64,000 nt of DNA from CAZGNZ01 sp964527215 (GTDB taxonomy: Bacteria > Fidelibacterota > Marinisomatia > SCGC-AAA003-L08 > JACNLC01): NCBI GenBank assembly GCA_964527215.1, contig CAZGNZ010000002.1:62001-126000 (forward strand). Direction: 5' to 3'. Position 1 is the stretch's first letter. Every line of letters starts with the position of its first letter. Below, piece after piece: positions 25,959 through 34,513 of this stretch. Under the pieces are notes generated by a model, which saw only the letters and a program-made list of their open reading frames with translations, was not told where the DNA came from and made no database searches. Made by a program: the position numbers and the translations under genes.

Positions 25959-27048
25959 TCAAGTCCCTTTTTTCGCTACCGATTTGATTTACAACCACTA
26001 TAAATCGGAAATCAACGATGCCGTTCGGCGGGTTCTGGAAAGCGGCTGGGTAATTCTGGGCGATGAAGTTCGTAAGTTCGAGTCGGAATACGCGGCATTC
26101 TGCCATACTGAACACGCAGTAGGGGTGAACAGCGGACTGGATGCCATCTTTTTGATCTTGAAGGCCTGGGATATTGGTGAAAATGACGAAGTTCTCGTGC
26201 CGGGACATACATTCATTGCCACGTGGCTGGCTGTCAGTCAAACCGGAGCCGTACCGGTGCCTGTTGATGTTGATCGGAAGACATTTAATCTGAATCCAGG
26301 AAAAGTGGAATCGGCAATATCATCCAGAACCAGGGCGATTATCCCGGTCCACCTTTACGGACTGCCGGCAGATATGACAGAAATCACAAGGATTGCCGAA
26401 AAACACCGTCTATTAATTCTGGAGGATGTCGCTCAGGCACATGGGGCGGAGTATTTAAAAAGACGCTGCGGCAGTATAGGCGATGCAGGAGCATTCAGTT
26501 TTTATCCCGGGAAAAATCTGGGAGCTCTCGGAGATGCGGGGGCAGTAACCACCAACGATAAACAGCTTGCCGGAAGAATCCGCTCTCTCCGCAATTATGG
26601 TTCAACAAAAAAATACCATCACACGGAGATTGGATTCAACAGCAGGCTGGATGAGATACAGGCTGCTATACTGCGGGTAAAACTGAAATATCTGGAAAAG
26701 CAGATTCACCAGCGTCAGGAAGCCGCGAACCAATATCTGAATAATATTTCAAATCCGGAAATCGAGCTGCCGATTGTACCGAAAGAATGTAGGCCTGTCT
26801 GGCATCAATTCGTTGTGAGAACCAGTCAAAGAGACCGGCTGATGAAACATCTTAAGGAAGCCGGAATACAAACAATGATCCACTATCCATTTGAGCCATA
26901 CGCAAATATCCCGGGAAAAGAGCATTTCTCCCTTCCGGAATCAAAACGAATTACACAAACCTGCCTGTCCCTGCCAATGCTGCTGTCAGAAAAACACCGG
27001 AAAGACAGGGAACGCGTGATTGAATCCCTGAACCGTTTTCAAAGCTGA
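25948..27048 (+). CDS. DegT/DnrJ/EryC1/StrS sugar aminotransferase, FdtB-like
   Basis: A PLP-dependent enzyme of 366 residues that puts an amino group on a keto sugar nucleotide. Landmarks are GVNSGLDAIFLILKAW, ILEDVAQAHGAEY and FSFYPGKNLGALGDAGA with the Schiff-base lysine, in contrast to the histidine of the E1-type relative at 9340. ATG 25948 overlaps the upstream gene; the longer frame from 25870 runs through that gene's end. With the FdtA-like pair and the GNAT gene it forms a probable 3-acylamino-3,6-dideoxyhexose branch. Confidence 0.93.
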   Translation: MKNNQVPFFATDLIYNHYKSEINDAVRRVLESGWVILGDEVRKFESEYAAFCHTEHAVGVNSGLDAIFLILKAWDIGENDEVLVPGHTFIATWLAVSQTGAVPVPVDVDRKTFNLNPGKVESAISSRTRAIIPVHLYGLPADMTEITRIAEKHRLLILEDVAQAHGAEYLKRRCGSIGDAGAFSFYPGKNLGALGDAGAVTTNDKQLAGRIRSLRNYGSTKKYHHTEIGFNSRLDEIQAAILRVKLKYLEKQIHQRQEAANQYLNNISNPEIELPIVPKECRPVWHQFVVRTSQRDRLMKHLKEAGIQTMIHYPFEPYANIPGKEHFSLPESKRITQTCLSLPMLLSEKHRKDRERVIESLNRFQS

Positions 27049-27058
27049 AGAGCTTTAA

Positions 27059-28507
27059 TTGAGTTTCGTCCCCACAGATAAAAAAATACATTCTCAAGCC
27101 GTTGTTCTGTTTTTCCATTATGACAGCAATGAATTGATTTTTCCGGAATCTCTGGAAAGCGTTATCAGGCAAAAATACCAGAATATCGAACTGATTGTTG
27201 TCGCCGGAGAAGTCCATTACAACAGCAGTGAATGGAATCTATTTCATTCGAAATGGTGCAGAAGCCGTTCCGGACAAATCCAACAGCATTTCATCGAATC
27301 CCTGCCTGCCGGTTTGAGTGGGATTCTTCATTCTGTTGCCGCCCCGTATATTTGTTTCCCTGATACCGGCGCTGTGCTTGAGGACAGTTATGTTTTAGAT
27401 TTTGTAGATGTTTTTGAAAGCAATCCGGAAATCCAGGCGACGCGCTGCCAGGGTGTTTATGTGGATGAGCTGGATACCAGTCACGTAATCCACAGGTTTC
27501 CTTTTCCAGGAGATGATCAGCAGACTGAATTTCTGAATGCAATGATTTCCAGGGATACTGAAAACATTTTGGGACTCTGGGGATTCAGGTCAGCGGTGCT
27601 GAAGAAGCTTCTCCCGGAAGCGCTTTCCAGCGTTAAACCCGCATGGGACCTTCAAATACCCCTTTCAATATCAGCTCAATTTAAACCGGCATTTTTAAAC
27701 CGGGCCAACGTCAGGATGGTAAGGCACACAAAGGATCGGTCCCGGACCGTGCATGTAACCTATCAGAGCAGGATGGAGCAAATTCGGCTGTTCAGTCTGG
27801 CATGTCGAGAAGTCCTTCCGGAAACAGGTATTCCGGAATCTGAGTTGAAATTCCTGATGCAGATATCTGATCTGGTTTCCGTCAGGGATCGCCTTGCGGT
27901 TGAATATCGATTCCGCCTGAATCGGCCGTCTGACGGTGTTTCGAAGGATTTAAATCACATCCTCTGTAAACTGGCTGGCGGGGACAATGGTCTGCAGGGA
28001 TCCCAATTCAAAGCAATTCAACCGTCACTTTCGAATGCTCCTCTTGTTGTCCCGCTTTTATTTATTGATTTTGTGTTATTTCTGCTTCGCCGCCGAGAGT
28101 ATGCTTTATTGGACAAAGTGCTGGCTTCCGGATTCCATTTATTTGAACGGTGTTTCTCCGGTTTCAGATATCTGATGCATGGTGCAGGTGCCGCAGCAGG
28201 GGAAGTACTGAACCTGCTGCTTTGTGCACAGGCTGCGCCCCTGGCCGTATGGGACAGAAATGCAGCGGGTATTTCCGAGCTATGCAAATGTCCGGTAGCG
28301 GACCCTGATCCGGAGTCAGTCCCAAAAACAGAACGCAGTCGGACCGCTGTTCTGATACCGGTGAAGAATAAACGCATATTCCTTCAGCTCAGGGAGAAAT
28401 ATACGTCGCATGGATATGAAAGAGTTTTTCATGTGACTGATTTTTTCAGTACCAGACTGTTTATCAGACGAAGGCTTTCTGAGCTTCTGAAGGAGAATTC
28501 AGAATGA
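27059..28507 (+). CDS. Degenerate GT2-like protein with C-terminal Rossmann-like tail
   Basis: The N-terminal ~250 of 482 residues resemble a GT-A/GT2 fold (SLESVIRQKYQNIELIVVAG, then a helical region). The usual nucleotide-sugar-binding acids are missing or changed: the place of the DxD motif reads FPDTGAVLED. It may therefore be inactive or use an altered site. Residues ~370-482 carry a tail with YLMHGAGAAAGEVLNLLL and AVWDRNAAG like those on several other proteins of the locus. Start TTG 27059, ten bases after the aminotransferase stop. Its end overlaps the next start (ATGA). Confidence 0.6.
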   Translation: MSFVPTDKKIHSQAVVLFFHYDSNELIFPESLESVIRQKYQNIELIVVAGEVHYNSSEWNLFHSKWCRSRSGQIQQHFIESLPAGLSGILHSVAAPYICFPDTGAVLEDSYVLDFVDVFESNPEIQATRCQGVYVDELDTSHVIHRFPFPGDDQQTEFLNAMISRDTENILGLWGFRSAVLKKLLPEALSSVKPAWDLQIPLSISAQFKPAFLNRANVRMVRHTKDRSRTVHVTYQSRMEQIRLFSLACREVLPETGIPESELKFLMQISDLVSVRDRLAVEYRFRLNRPSDGVSKDLNHILCKLAGGDNGLQGSQFKAIQPSLSNAPLVVPLLFIDFVLFLLRRREYALLDKVLASGFHLFERCFSGFRYLMHGAGAAAGEVLNLLLCAQAAPLAVWDRNAAGISELCKCPVADPDPESVPKTERSRTAVLIPVKNKRIFLQLREKYTSHGYERVFHVTDFFSTRLFIRRRLSELLKENSE

Positions 28508-29403
28508 GGCAAACCCCGCTGGTCAGTGTCATTGTTCTGGGATACAGAAACTACGAATTCCTGTTTGAATGTCTTGAGTCGGTGCTCTGTCAAACGTATC
28601 AAAATATGGAATTGATTGTCAGCAATGATGCTTCGGAAGATTTCAAGGTCAAGGAAGTAACCCGCTGGCTTCAGGAACAGAATGCCGGCAATATCAAAAA
28701 AATTACCGTAAATCAGAATCCCGTCAATCTGGGAACCGTGCGTCATTATAATTTCACACTGGATCTGGCTCGCGGAGAAATTATCAAACTGGTGGCAGCC
28801 GATGATGCTCTGTATGATGAGAAGGTGATTCAGGGATATGTGGATTACTTCCTCAATCACAGCGCCAGTGTAGTAACCTCACAGTACGTGATTTGTGATG
28901 AAACGCTTTCGAAAACCGTCGCGCCGGGAATGACAGATGCCCAAATCAAGCTGCTGAACCAGTCATCCACCTGTGAACTCTATCGGCTGATCGCCCAGTC
29001 GAAGATCAAGTTTTCTCTCGGGGTCTGCATGACCCGTGCGTTTTTCGATCGTTACGGAAGCTTTAATGAAACCTATCGGATCGACGATGACTGGCCCACG
29101 TGGCTGAAAGCGGTCAGAATGGGATGCCGGATTCATTGCCTGGATCAAATCACTTTAAAATACCGGAGCGGCGGAATAACCAGCGCCGAGTCTCCCTATT
29201 CTCCTCAGCAAATCATACACTATGTTGAAGATCTGCGGCAGATTTGGGTCAACGAGATTCTTCCCAACAAAGATATACTTGGGGTTCAACTTTGGAAAGA
29301 CCTTCTGTCAGAGCATGTACGCAGAGATGAATGGTCCATCCGTTTTGGCGAACCGGACGCTGCTGATATTGACGGAAGCGAACATCAGGAAATGGATAGA
29401 TGA
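28504..29403 (+). CDS. Family 2 glycosyltransferase
   Basis: The 299-residue protein is a typical GT2: LVSVIVLGYRNYEFLFECLESVLCQTYQNMELIVSNDASED at the start (nucleotide-binding region; landmark only), NPVNLGTVRHYN, and VAADDALYDEKV as the metal-binding acid motif. RIDDDWPTWLKAV late in the domain supplies the acceptor-side acids. It overlaps both neighbours by four bases (ATGA twice), so the three GT2-type genes are translationally coupled. It lacks membrane segments and is probably a soluble transferase at the inner membrane face. Confidence 0.9.
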   Translation: MRQTPLVSVIVLGYRNYEFLFECLESVLCQTYQNMELIVSNDASEDFKVKEVTRWLQEQNAGNIKKITVNQNPVNLGTVRHYNFTLDLARGEIIKLVAADDALYDEKVIQGYVDYFLNHSASVVTSQYVICDETLSKTVAPGMTDAQIKLLNQSSTCELYRLIAQSKIKFSLGVCMTRAFFDRYGSFNETYRIDDDWPTWLKAVRMGCRIHCLDQITLKYRSGGITSAESPYSPQQIIHYVEDLRQIWVNEILPNKDILGVQLWKDLLSEHVRRDEWSIRFGEPDAADIDGSEHQEMDR

Positions 29404-30788
29404 GCATCAGACGCGTCAAACTGACTATCGCCTTGCAGACCCATAATCGCTGCAGAGATGGGTATCTGCAGCAGATGCTTGAATCTATTTTGGGACAGTC
29501 TTACAGTGATTTTGAACTGCTGATAATGGATAATCACAGTACGGATTCCACGGCTGATCTCATTCGAAAATACGATGATGACCGTCTGACTTATGTCAGG
29601 CAGCCGTCGGGTGGGTCTGCCACCAGCAACATCACACGAGCTGTGTGGTTTGCCAGAGGAAAATACGTTATCCCGACCCATGACGATGATATCATGGAAC
29701 CGGAAATGATCGGGGAACAGATGGCATTTCTTTCGAAGCATCCCGACATCATCTGCGCGGCTTCGAATGTCAGTCTGATCAATGAGGCAGGAAAAGAAAT
29801 CCAGTCTGCGCTGTATGAGATGAATGACAACCTGGTATTCGAGCCGGGTGAGTATCTGCCGATTTACCTGAAGAAAAAACTCTGGCTTCCGACACCCACC
29901 ATGATGTTTCTGAGAAAGGCATATTTGGGCTGTTTCCCCAATCTAGTCAGAATGGTGAACCCGGCATATTTTCCCAGCGGAGATATCTGGAGCTGCATCC
30001 TGTTCAATCTGCGGGGACCGATTGCCCTTTTGGCCGAACCTTTGCTGAGATACCGGCAGCATTCAGATCAGGAATCCCGGAACGTGGATCAAAGCGAGCC
30101 GCTTATCCATCTGGTCAGACTGCTGATTCGGTATCGGAGACATCACCCGCTTCTGAAAGATCATTGGCCGTCCATTTTCGGCGCATATGCCCGGTTCAAG
30201 ACGCAGGATCTGCTCTTCAAGGAAGGAAAGAATCCGGAATCACGATCTTTTCTGTCGGGTCTGAGGAAGATCACCGGTCATTGGAAGCAAAATGTACCGG
30301 AGACGGATCGTGCCGTGGATGAGGTGTTGCCGCTGGAAATCCTTCTTCAGGAGCTGGGGCAGGGATGGACCATACCCGGAAAATATTTCCTTAACCTGCA
30401 ATCAAATCAAACCGAATCCGGTGCGCAGGCGGGATACCGTGGCTGGCTGCTGAAAAACAGGTCAGGTATCAGTCTGTTTACGGGAAAAACGGAGATGAAA
30501 CGCATTGCTGTTTTCGGCAGTATGCTGACAGCCTTCCTGATCGTGCTCCATGCAGGAAACAGGGGGATCACGGTTGACTGCTGTTTTGATTCCAGTCCCC
30601 GCCGAATAGGAAAGTCCGTATGGAATGTACCGGTAGTCAGACTGACAGAACTTCGAGATAGGGAACATTTGCTGGATGCGGTTATCCTCAGCAGCGAACG
30701 GGATCATGAAACGGCATTGAAGGAAATCCTCCGTGAACACTGCAGTGACGGTCTGCCGATCGTATCCTGGAAGGAACTGGTTCAGTAA
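29400..30788 (+). CDS. Family 2 glycosyltransferase with C-terminal Rossmann-like tail
   Basis: The GT2 domain occupies about residues 1-230 (LTIALQTHNRCRDGYLQQML, MDNHSTDSTADLIR, PTHDDDIMEPEMIGEQ). A helical middle follows. The last ~100 of 462 residues begin RIAVFGSMLTAFLIVLHAG and include CCFDSSPRRIGKSVWNVPVV, the same kind of tail seen on four other proteins here. Start ATG 29400 overlaps the previous stop; a 29-base gap precedes the radical SAM gene. Confidence 0.86.
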   Translation: MSIRRVKLTIALQTHNRCRDGYLQQMLESILGQSYSDFELLIMDNHSTDSTADLIRKYDDDRLTYVRQPSGGSATSNITRAVWFARGKYVIPTHDDDIMEPEMIGEQMAFLSKHPDIICAASNVSLINEAGKEIQSALYEMNDNLVFEPGEYLPIYLKKKLWLPTPTMMFLRKAYLGCFPNLVRMVNPAYFPSGDIWSCILFNLRGPIALLAEPLLRYRQHSDQESRNVDQSEPLIHLVRLLIRYRRHHPLLKDHWPSIFGAYARFKTQDLLFKEGKNPESRSFLSGLRKITGHWKQNVPETDRAVDEVLPLEILLQELGQGWTIPGKYFLNLQSNQTESGAQAGYRGWLLKNRSGISLFTGKTEMKRIAVFGSMLTAFLIVLHAGNRGITVDCCFDSSPRRIGKSVWNVPVVRLTELRDREHLLDAVILSSERDHETALKEILREHCSDGLPIVSWKELVQ

Positions 30789-30817
30789 AAGTTTGAAAAT
30801 TCAAGATTGGATCTGCC

Positions 30818-32383
30818 ATGACGGAAAAAAAAGAAAATCCATTTAACAGGAAATATACCGAATGGAGAGAGCGGGAATGGGCGAATTACGGACGCCTAAA
30901 ACCGGTAGATTCTTCAAACATGAATTTTCAACCTGATGATGACGTTCTTAGTTGTGAAAAAATCGAAAGCGGACTGAGGCTGGGTGATGATGCCATCCGT
31001 GCATGCTGCATGGGAGCGATTGTCAGTCCGATGTACTGGTCAGCTGAAGAAGCGGGTACAACAACCATCACCAAGGATATGATTGTTGCCAAACGGAGAA
31101 CGCTGTTTGAACATTTAAATGATGAAAATGCCGGATACATTTCCTGCAAACGATGTCAGCATGTGAAAACTAAGAAATTCAGGGATGTACGTTTTGACCG
31201 TTTCGGCCACATCAATCTCGGACACTTCAGCGCCTGCAATCTCCGGTGCCGTTTCTGCGGATACACGCAGTATAATCATTTTATTGCAGCAAAATATGAT
31301 GCTCTCCCGATTCTAGAACAGTTTTCACCGAAGGATACAGAATGGGATTCCTTCGTGGATCTAAACGGCGGCGAACCCACACTTCTGAAGGATTTACCGG
31401 TATACATCGACTATTTCAGGAAAATGGGGTCAAAGATTCTGCTATACACGAACGGAGTCATATACAGCCAGGCCGTGAGCGAAGGGATTATGGACGGCTC
31501 CATCACATGGGCAGTTGTATCCCTGGACAGCGGTTCTCCATCGGGATTCCGAAAACTGAAAGGTCGGGATAAATACGAATGCATTCTTGAAAATCTGGTT
31601 CGATATGCCAGGGCAGGCAGCCAGGGGTACGGAAACCTAGCGGTCAAATATATCTTCAGCGAGGGCAATCTGTCTGATGATGACATTGTGGGATTTGTGT
31701 TTGCCATGCTGGCGATTCGTCCGCAAAAAGTATGGCTGACATTCGACTTTTATCCGCTGACGGATACCTATGAAGGACAGGCAGCTCCGGGTGAATATGA
31801 TTATTCAGAACATATCAAGTCCTATGCAAAGATGTTCGTGATGCTTAGAAAATATGGAATAGAACCGGCTCATTTTGCGAAAACCCATCTGGCACAGGTC
31901 CACCAGGCTGGGAAGGATCTGCTGCAGTGCGTCTATGAGGAAATCGAAAAAATCTCGTCGCGAAGTAAGAGCAGTGTTGATTTAGTACCGGACAATACTG
32001 CTGAGAAAAAGATATCTCTTAATGATGTGGATACATTATTATTGAATCCGCCCAGGATCAAATCAGCAGACCGCACAGAGAAGGCCCTCACGCTTGGCGG
32101 CAGACGAATCCTTCTGGCACCTGCATGCAGTTTTTCTGTGGAACTGCTGGACGATCCTGAGTTCAGAAACAGCAAAATCCTGGGATTTTTAGACCGCAGT
32201 CCGGTATTGCAGAAGAAAAAAATTATGGACTACGCTGTATATCCTTATGAAAAACTAAAGGAATTGGAACCTGATACGATTATTGTCGCAGGCCCCAATC
32301 AACATCAAAAAGCTATTATTCAAGAAGTTGCAGAAAAGAAAAGTGAAGCATCCCGGATCTTTTTACTCGAAGGGATGCGTTAG
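30818..32383 (+). CDS. Radical SAM enzyme with N-terminal Cys-rich segment and C-terminal Rossmann-like tail
   Basis: The 521-residue protein has the radical SAM motif as CNLRCRFCGY near residue 141, with FVDLNGGEPTLLKDL and VVSLDSGSPSGFRKLKGRD following. Upstream, about residues 64-110, are CCMG...SPMYW and SCKRCQHVK, cysteines that may bind an extra Fe-S cluster. Residues ~425-521 form a tail with RILLAPACSFSVELL and ILGFLDRSPVLQKKK. It shows little resemblance to the radical SAM protein at 4861. It lies among glycosyltransferases; peptide or sugar modification are both possible. Confidence 0.82.
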   Translation: MTEKKENPFNRKYTEWREREWANYGRLKPVDSSNMNFQPDDDVLSCEKIESGLRLGDDAIRACCMGAIVSPMYWSAEEAGTTTITKDMIVAKRRTLFEHLNDENAGYISCKRCQHVKTKKFRDVRFDRFGHINLGHFSACNLRCRFCGYTQYNHFIAAKYDALPILEQFSPKDTEWDSFVDLNGGEPTLLKDLPVYIDYFRKMGSKILLYTNGVIYSQAVSEGIMDGSITWAVVSLDSGSPSGFRKLKGRDKYECILENLVRYARAGSQGYGNLAVKYIFSEGNLSDDDIVGFVFAMLAIRPQKVWLTFDFYPLTDTYEGQAAPGEYDYSEHIKSYAKMFVMLRKYGIEPAHFAKTHLAQVHQAGKDLLQCVYEEIEKISSRSKSSVDLVPDNTAEKKISLNDVDTLLLNPPRIKSADRTEKALTLGGRRILLAPACSFSVELLDDPEFRNSKILGFLDRSPVLQKKKIMDYAVYPYEKLKELEPDTIIVAGPNQHQKAIIQEVAEKKSEASRIFLLEGMR

Positions 32384-32421
32384 AACACACAGGACCGACA
32401 ATTACCGGACAGGAACAGAAA

Positions 32422-34503
32422 ATGAGATACATTATCGCCGCACCTTCATTCAGTCACAAGTCAGCAGGAATTGTGGTGCTGTACGAGCTCCAAAAATGGC
32501 TTGTGAAATATGGGAAAGATGCCGTTATCCTGAATTTTAAAGCACCGTTTAAGCCTCTGGACGATGATATCGTCATCTATCCGGAAATCGTTAAAGGAAA
32601 TCCGCTGAAAGCCCGGAAAGTGGTTCGGTATATTTTAAATGTGCCCGGAAAGCTGGGCGGAGACACCAAGTATGACGAAAATGAAATCCTGTTCGCCTTT
32701 GACGAGACCCTGCAGGAATACTCCAACGGCAATGTGCTCCGTGTTCCAACTTTTGAAGAATTCTTCAAGGATTACGGATATGAACGCAGCATTGACTGTT
32801 TCTGGATTGGGAAAGGTCCGTTTACGCAGCATCCGGTGACGGAAAACTGTTTTGAGATTACGTACCAGTGGCCGCCCACGCGACGGGAATTGGCTGAGCT
32901 TCTGAACCATACGCGGACATTCTATACCTATGATGACAAAACCTCTCTTTCAACCGAAGCGAAAATGTGCGGATGCGAAGTCAAATTGATACATGACAAC
33001 AAAGTGGCCGCTCATCCGGAACTGGTATTTGTCGATATGGACTGCTTTCACGAACAGCTTCAGAAATTTATTGATCTGACCTGGGATGAGGAATCCGAGG
33101 ATAAAATCAAGGATAATGTCACCCGGCGAATTCGGGATTTCAAAACCTATCAGAAATCCGTAAAACCACCTGCACCCAAGGTTTCCGTTGTCATGCTGAC
33201 ATGGAATGCGTTGGAATATACCAGAAAATGCGTCCAGTCCATCCAGCAGCACACGGCGATTCCCTACGAGATAATTTTTACAGACAACGCCTCCAGCGAC
33301 GGGACTCAAAAATATCTTGACGGACTTGTCCGGCAGAATCCCAATTTCAAATTGGTGAAAAACAAAGAAAACATCGGATTTGCGGCAGGCAATAATCAGG
33401 GGGTTAAGGCAGCCGAATCCGAGTTTGTGATGCTGCTGAACAATGATGTGCTGGTAAGTGACGGTTGGCTGGAAGGCATGCTGGCGGTATTGGAAAAAGA
33501 TGCGGCCATCGGTGCGGTAGGACCGATCACCAATTATATCAGCGGGCTGCAGAGACTGGCAGAGGTTCCATATCGGGATGATGACGACGCTGCATTTCAT
33601 CACTTTGCCTGGCAGGTCAAGTCGAAAAATGCCGGGAAAATTACCCCCCGTCGCCGTCTGGCCGGGTTTGCCATGCTGATGCGGAAGGAGCTCTATAATG
33701 CACTCGGCGGATTTGATGAAAGCTTTGGATCAGGTAATTTTGAAGATGATGATCTCTGTCTGAGAATCCGGCAGGAGGGATATGCGCTCATGGTAGATGA
33801 AAGCACCTATATCCATCATTTCGGCAGTCAGACATTCAAAGCAAACAAAATGGATTACAGTCAGAGCATGCAGTCCCGGGGGCGGATATTCCGCAAGAAA
33901 TGGCCGAAAGTGGATTATGACGAACTGCTGGAAATGAAAAATCCCCTTTCCGAGGTTCATGAAAAAATATTTGAAGAAGGTGCCAAAACACTGGAGCTCG
34001 GGGAATGGCAAAAAGCGGCTGAATATTTTGAACAGATCACCCTTGACAATCCTATTCATGAAGAAGCCCTTTTCGGGATTGCCCTGGCCGCCCGGCAGAA
34101 CGGAGACAGTGAGAAAGCACTGCATCAAATCAACCGGCTGATGGGGCTGAATCCGAACCATACCGGCGCACTGAATCTGTCGGGACTGTATGCCGCTGAG
34201 ATGGGGGATATCGATGGAGCATTGATGCTGTTTAGAAAGTGCAAGAAACTTGATTCGAATTTTCTGGAAGCAAGACGGAATCTGGCAGAACTGCTGTTTG
34301 CTGCAGAGGATGAATCGGGTGGAAAATCTGAGTTTAATGAAATCCTGAAGGATACCGGAGAAGATGTTTACACTCTGACGCGGCTTTGCCAGCTGTTCAT
34401 TGAAAAAGAAGATATCCAGGCCAGTCTGTCTTACGCAAAGCGTTTACTGGAAGCAGACCCCTCCAATGAGCTGGCAGAGCTGATTCTGAAAAATCAAAAT
34501 TAA
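32422..34503 (+). CDS. Three-part glycosyltransferase: N-terminal GT-B-like region, GT2 domain and TPR tail
   Basis: The 693-residue protein begins with a ~230-residue region starting MRYIIAAPSFSHKSAGIVVL that resembles a truncated GT1-type or rhamnosyltransferase-like domain. A clear GT2 domain follows (about 250-500): VSVVMLTWNALEYTRKC, FTDNASSDGTQKYL, MLLNNDVLVSDGWL and GSGNFEDDDLCLRIRQEGY. The last ~170 residues are tetratricopeptide repeats (EWQKAAEYFEQITLDNP, GDIDGALMLFRKCKKLDSN). This architecture is common in surface-glycan and protein-glycosylation loci. The next gene starts 10 bases after its stop. Confidence 0.86.
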   Translation: MRYIIAAPSFSHKSAGIVVLYELQKWLVKYGKDAVILNFKAPFKPLDDDIVIYPEIVKGNPLKARKVVRYILNVPGKLGGDTKYDENEILFAFDETLQEYSNGNVLRVPTFEEFFKDYGYERSIDCFWIGKGPFTQHPVTENCFEITYQWPPTRRELAELLNHTRTFYTYDDKTSLSTEAKMCGCEVKLIHDNKVAAHPELVFVDMDCFHEQLQKFIDLTWDEESEDKIKDNVTRRIRDFKTYQKSVKPPAPKVSVVMLTWNALEYTRKCVQSIQQHTAIPYEIIFTDNASSDGTQKYLDGLVRQNPNFKLVKNKENIGFAAGNNQGVKAAESEFVMLLNNDVLVSDGWLEGMLAVLEKDAAIGAVGPITNYISGLQRLAEVPYRDDDDAAFHHFAWQVKSKNAGKITPRRRLAGFAMLMRKELYNALGGFDESFGSGNFEDDDLCLRIRQEGYALMVDESTYIHHFGSQTFKANKMDYSQSMQSRGRIFRKKWPKVDYDELLEMKNPLSEVHEKIFEEGAKTLELGEWQKAAEYFEQITLDNPIHEEALFGIALAARQNGDSEKALHQINRLMGLNPNHTGALNLSGLYAAEMGDIDGALMLFRKCKKLDSNFLEARRNLAELLFAAEDESGGKSEFNEILKDTGEDVYTLTRLCQLFIEKEDIQASLSYAKRLLEADPSNELAELILKNQN

Positions 34504-34513
34504 TGAGTATTAC

